In this document: in pieces, positions 62,529-64,000 of the stretch
Layout of the letters: each line of letters opens with the position of its first letter
How positions within the stretch are numbered: position 1 is the stretch's first letter
DNA from: Aequorivita sp. UBA3180
GTDB taxonomy: Bacteria > Bacteroidota > Bacteroidia > Flavobacteriales > Flavobacteriaceae
Length of the DNA: 64,000 nucleotides
Direction of reading: 5' to 3'
Assembly (NCBI GenBank): GCA_002364215.1
Contig: DEXQ01000008.1
Coordinates: 365,706 to 429,705 of the forward strand
Notes under the pieces: model-generated
What the model was told of the DNA's origin: nothing
Databases searched by the model: none
What the model saw: the letters and a program-made list of their open reading frames with translations, nothing else
Translations under genes and position numbers: made by a program

Positions 62529-63395
62529 TTAAGATTTTTTTTGGAAATGATATAAAATGCTGTCTTCCTGTGCTTTATCATCAATTAAATCTAAATCCAT
62601 CAGTTTTTGCTGAATATTTTCCAGCTCTTTTGAAGTCAACTGGCGGTCGCTCCATTCGGTTAAGGATAGCCATTCGCGCACGTCCTCGATTTTTTGGCCG
62701 TAGCGTTTGGCAATCATTTCATCAATGTTTGGTAGGGTTTTAAAATTCTCGGTTACAGCGTTTATAACTTCTAAGATAGCTTCTATGCTTTCGTCATCTT
62801 TCTCCAAAACATCATTTCGAACGGCTATTACAAAACTTGGCCAGGGGGTTGGGGACTCACCGACCAATCGGAAAGTTCCGTTGTCCACATAGGGTTTGGT
62901 CATAAATTTTTCCCACATAAAATAATCGCCCTCTCCCTTTGGCAGCCCTTCCAAGGCACCATCCAAATCCTGGATCACCTTAAATTTTAAATCATTCTTT
63001 AAATCCCAGTTATGATTTTCCGCATTTACGAAAGCCATTAAGTGCGAGCCCGAACCATAGCGGCTAATGGCCGCATCGGTCCCTCTTAAATCGCTCACTT
63101 CTTCGTATTCGGAAGCATTGGCCACGTGAATTCCCCAGAGCAACGGCGATTTCACAAAAACCTGCACAATCTTGCAAGGGTTTCCATTGATTATGTCGCG
63201 CACAATGCCCTCGGTAAGGATAACGGCCATATCTATCTCCTTTTCACGCAAGGCTTGCGCCATTTCCCCGGTGCCGCCGGGGTAATCCTTCCACCGTAGG
63301 TTGATTCCTCGTTTTTGAAATTCCTTATCGCGAAGGGCAATATACCAAGGTAGGTTAAAGTGTTCCGGCACGCCGCCGATTAAAAAATTTTTCAT
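62529..63395 (-). CDS. Cytoplasmic periplasmic-binding-fold protein (Ca3427-like)
   Basis: A 288-residue protein with a type II periplasmic-binding fold: MKNFLIGGVPEHFNLPWYIA, GTGEMAQALREKEIDMAVIL, SRYGSGSHLMAFV, and LPKGEGDYFMWEKFMTKPYV. There is no signal peptide or lipobox, and no transporter genes are nearby, so it is cytoplasmic. The nearest family I recall is the Ca3427-like PBP2 group, of unknown function. Its ATG overlaps the stop of the upstream nucleoside phosphorylase gene (ATGA, 63392-63395), implying translational coupling and a shared task. Confidence 0.85.
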   Translation of the reverse strand: MKNFLIGGVPEHFNLPWYIALRDKEFQKRGINLRWKDYPGGTGEMAQALREKEIDMAVILTEGIVRDIINGNPCKIVQVFVKSPLLWGIHVANASEYEEVSDLRGTDAAISRYGSGSHLMAFVNAENHNWDLKNDLKFKVIQDLDGALEGLPKGEGDYFMWEKFMTKPYVDNGTFRLVGESPTPWPSFVIAVRNDVLEKDDESIEAILEVINAVTENFKTLPNIDEMIAKRYGQKIEDVREWLSLTEWSDRQLTSKELENIQQKLMDLDLIDDKAQEDSILYHFQKKS

Positions 63396-64000
63396 TTCGC
63401 AATTTTTTCCAAAGTATATTGAATAAGGGCATCGATGGTTTTTGAGGCATTCTCACTAAAGCTTCCCGAGGCGCGATTGGCTACGATAGCGTTCATTGAA
63501 ACTGCGCGATGGCCCAAAAGTTTCGCCATTCCGTACATTGTGGCGGTTTCCATTTCCAGATTGGTTATTTTTTTCCTTTTATATCGGAAGGAGGTCAGTT
63601 TTTCGTTAAGGTTTTCATCCTTCAGTTTTGCTCGAAGTACCCGGCCCTGGGGTCCGTAAAAACCAACATTGGTAATAGTTATTCCCTGAATTGTTTTGCC
63701 AGAGCTCAGTTTTTTCAACAATCCTTTATCGGCTTCCACGGCATAGGGAACTGAATTGTCTGGATTCCATTGGGTGTGGTCTATAAATGACTGGGCAAAA
63801 TCGCGATTGAAGATTTTATCGGTTTTATCGTAATAGTGCATCACGTTATCCAATCCTATTCCCAAAGCACTCACCACAAAACTATCTACTTCAATTTCAG
63901 GGGTTAGGCCTCCGGAAGTGCCAATTCTTATAATATCAAGTGAAGTGAGCTTTCTGTTGACTTGGCGTTTTTCAAAATCTATATTCACCAATGCGTCCAG
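63392..64000 (-). CDS. Nucleoside phosphorylase, partial (5' end outside window)
   Basis: The frame runs off the right edge; about 202 C-terminal residues are visible. PNP_UDP family signs: DIIRIGTSGGLTPEIEVDSF (phosphate-binding Arg and GTSGG), a central IQGITITNVGFYGPQG, and KITNLEMETATMYGMAKLLG, where the ME pair binds ribose. Likely a uridine- or purine-type phosphorylase; the base-binding residues do not settle the substrate. Followed with an ATGA overlap by the binding-fold protein gene. Confidence 0.9.
   Translation of the reverse strand: MDALVNIDFEKRQVNRKLTSLDIIRIGTSGGLTPEIEVDSFVVSALGIGLDNVMHYYDKTDKIFNRDFAQSFIDHTQWNPDNSVPYAVEADKGLLKKLSSGKTIQGITITNVGFYGPQGRVLRAKLKDENLNEKLTSFRYKRKKITNLEMETATMYGMAKLLGHRAVSMNAIVANRASGSFSENASKTIDALIQYTLEKIAK

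Noticed and set aside
62529..64000. Assigning the phosphorylase and binding-fold pair to the futalosine (mqn) menaquinone pathway
   Set aside because: The binding-fold protein resembles the Ca3427-like group rather than MqnA/MqnD, no mqnC/mqnE is present, and Flavobacteriaceae usually use the classical men route.
1..64000. CRISPR arrays, prophage, insertion sequences, restriction-modification or toxin-antitoxin loci
   Set aside because: I searched by eye for regular repeats, transposase, integrase and methylase-endonuclease pairs and saw none; the short repeats found lack the spacing of CRISPR arrays.

Overview
The window is about 64 kb of ordinary chromosome from a member of the Bacteroidota, very probably family Flavobacteriaceae. 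The genus cannot be fixed from sequence alone; Aequorivita or a close marine relative is a guess. The support is a type A sorting domain of the type IX secretion system, Bacteroidota-style LptD and TamB, bacillithiol synthesis (bshA), moderately AT-rich DNA, almost no Shine-Dalgarno sequences, frequent TTG/GTG starts, and upstream boxes matching the Bacteroidota housekeeping promoter TTG-N17-23-TAnnTTTG. No rRNA, CRISPR, phage, transposase or plasmid function was seen.

Layout. 1-5521: end of a DEAD-box helicase, an EamA permease, a tiny membrane protein, and a TPR histidine kinase with its LuxR-type response regulator. 5522-7353: an AT-rich pocket of small membrane proteins of unknown function. 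7483-14783: DUF2461 protein, bifunctional NAD(P)HX repair enzyme, TlpA-type lipoprotein, histidine ammonia-lyase, a T9SS cargo protein. 14870-21474: clpC and, divergently, gyrA with a TPR protein. 21528-25661: NlpC/P60 peptidase, thiolase, PgpH-type HD phosphohydrolase. 25704-31315: a minus-strand group reading tsaD, TfoX-like, rsmE, DUF4159, AI-2E permease, THUMP-like methyltransferase, then tRNA-Ser, tRNA-Pro and tRNA-Arg. 31413-39473: tamB, DinB-like, RidA, lptD. 39691-49138: a long plus-strand run of amidase, MlaD, membrane Fe-S protein, HAD, CCG Fe-S protein, conserved unknown, GH3/serine-hydrolase fusion and bshA. 49135-57824: M19 peptidase, outer-membrane protein, FAD/Fe-S D-2-hydroxyacid dehydrogenase, LpxH-like hydrolase, aroC, dicarboxylate symporter. 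58021-64000: lamin-tail protein, DCC protein, mutS2, ung, a 35-residue microprotein, and a periplasmic-binding-fold protein translationally coupled to a nucleoside phosphorylase that runs off the right edge.

Themes. Envelope building and turnover (tamB, lptD, LpxH-like, MlaD, amidase, GH3 fusion, NlpC/P60) and the translation apparatus (tsaD, rsmE, THUMP-like methyltransferase, three tRNAs) dominate. I do not see a clear-cut undescribed system. The best leads are (1) the split Fe-S/putative b-heme membrane module in the operon that ends with bshA, which resembles heterodisulfide reductase and could be tested for a link to bacillithiol disulfide; (2) the leaderless Ca3427-like binding protein overlapped with a nucleoside phosphorylase; and (3) two unlisted small membrane proteins, a tamB with no canonical start ahead of its basic N-terminus, and several palindromic or tandem intergenic repeats.
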